Shown here in pieces: positions 5,553 through 6,098 of a stretch of 6,098 nt of DNA. The notes below the pieces were generated by a model. It made no database searches. It saw nothing but the letters and a program-made list of their open reading frames with translations, and was not told the origin of the DNA. Position numbers and translations under genes: made by a program. Source of the stretch: Planctomycetota bacterium (GTDB lineage Bacteria; Planctomycetota; UBA1135; UBA2386); the NCBI GenBank assembly GCA_016793305.1, contig JAEUHU010000586.1:1-6098 (forward strand), given 5' to 3'. The first letter of the stretch is position 1. The number at the start of each line of letters is the position of its first letter.

Positions 5553-6098
5553 ATGCTGGGATGCGCACTCGTTGTCGGGATCGCGGGATCGCTCTGCGCC
5601 CAGGAGCCGGTGCCAACGCCGCCAGCGCCGGCCCAACCGGCTGCCCAGGCCCCGGCCACCACCGCGACCCCGCGCGCGCACGCCGAGCAGTTCGTGCGCG
5701 AGCTCGCCGAGCCGGGCAAGCAGAACGCCGCGGTCGCGGGCCTCGTCGCCCTCGGCGACGTCGCCGTGCCGGCATTGCACAAGGCCCTGACCGATCGCCG
5801 CAGCGATGTGCTGCAGTGGGCCCTGTTCGCGTGTTCGGGGCTGTACGGCGACTGCGCATCGCTGCGCGCACCGGTCGAACGACTGCTCGCCAGCAAGGAC
5901 CTCGGCGTCGCGCTGATGGCGCAGCGAGCGTGGCCAGCGGTCGACGGACGCAGCGGCCTGCTGCTGACCGTCGGCCGGGGCGAGGTCGTGCTCGTGACTC
6001 ACGACGCAGAGAAGGTTCTTTGCACGCTGGAGCAATCGATCCAAACCGAGATGCTGCCGAACGGCAACCTGCTGACCGCCAGCTACGCGCTGCAGTCG
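5553..6098 (+). CDS. Predicted exported protein, N-terminal part (3' end outside window)
   Basis: An open frame of 182 codons with no stop before the right edge. It begins with a short hydrophobic leader, MLGCALVVGIAGSLCA (1-16), followed by QEP and a Pro/Ala/Thr-rich linker (about 18-40). This looks like a signal peptide cleaved after Ala16 and a flexible mature N-terminus. Residues about 44-128 are helical and HEAT-like: AAVAGLVALGDVAVPALHKAL (59-79) and VLQWALFACSGLYGD (86-100). From about 135 the sequence turns to short strands (LLLTVGRGEVVLVTHDAEK, 136-154). It includes LPNGNLLTASY (168-178), which resembles blade motifs of NHL/PQQ-type beta-propellers; this is a tentative guess. The usual positive charge before the hydrophobic core is missing. 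An in-frame TAG at 5541-5543 rules out a longer version unless there is a frameshift. It is divergent from the VOC gene across 74 bp with no recognisable promoter. Function unknown. Confidence 0.75.
   Translation, partial: MLGCALVVGIAGSLCAQEPVPTPPAPAQPAAQAPATTATPRAHAEQFVRELAEPGKQNAAVAGLVALGDVAVPALHKALTDRRSDVLQWALFACSGLYGDCASLRAPVERLLASKDLGVALMAQRAWPAVDGRSGLLLTVGRGEVVLVTHDAEKVLCTLEQSIQTEMLPNGNLLTASYALQS

Noticed and set aside
4603..5790. Plus-strand open frame overlapping the ATPase 3' end and the VOC gene
   Set aside because: It overlaps well-supported genes in other frames, and its composition is that of an antisense shadow.
5479..5871. Upstream extension of the VOC gene to an ATG at 5871
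   Set aside because: The extra 131 residues are Arg/Pro-rich, antisense to the exported-protein gene and unlike a real protein; the Met at 5478 begins plausible sequence.
3899..5896. Minus-strand open frame of about 665 codons
   Set aside because: It crosses the ATPase gene antisense, the VOC gene in another frame and the start of the exported-protein gene. No family resemblance was seen along it.

Overview
The window is GC-rich bacterial chromosome holding seven protein-coding genes. The two outermost are cut by the window edges. I see no rRNA, tRNA, CRISPR array, insertion sequence or prophage gene. Several features suggest a high-GC, Planctomycetota-like organism: a eukaryote-like NADP isocitrate dehydrogenase, a signal peptide ending in Cys-Ala followed by Gln-Glu, an N-terminal segment resembling the one that precedes kinase domains in planctomycetal Ser/Thr kinases, and a general lack of clear Shine-Dalgarno sites. 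This assignment is inference and not secure.

Layout from left to right. (1) 1-836, minus: the first two thirds of an NADP-dependent isocitrate dehydrogenase, whose C-terminus lies off the left edge. (2) 837-974: a divergent spacer with a short inverted repeat and an imperfect hairpin just before the next start codon. (3) 975-1388, plus: a small thioredoxin-fold [2Fe-2S] ferredoxin. (4) 1401-2213, minus: a formate/nitrite-family channel, convergent with the ferredoxin at a 12-bp gap. (5) 2253-3671, minus: an MFS exporter-like permease with an extra N-terminal hydrophobic helix. It lies upstream of the channel gene on the same strand, so the two may be cotranscribed; the 39-bp gap between them holds a perfect 16-bp palindrome. 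(6) 3672-3799: a comparatively AT-rich divergent spacer with two identical 18-bp palindromes, the most distinctive regulatory signal here. (7) 3800-4987, plus: an AAA_14/DUF4143 ATPase. (8) 5008-5478, minus: a small VOC (glyoxalase-fold) protein with an unusual N-terminal extension. (9) 5553-6098, plus: the start of an exported protein that runs off the right edge.

The genes do not form one obvious pathway. The left end looks like core metabolism and redox. The centre is a small membrane-transport pair facing a mobile-type ATPase across a shared operator region. The right end has poorly characterised genes. The best candidate for something undescribed is the paired palindrome between the permease and the ATPase. 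The ATPase carries its own predicted winged-helix segment, so autoregulation is one testable idea; a TetR-type regulator encoded elsewhere is the main alternative.

Because the DNA is GC-rich, many long open frames lie opposite or across these genes. I judged them to be shadows and list the main ones as rejected.
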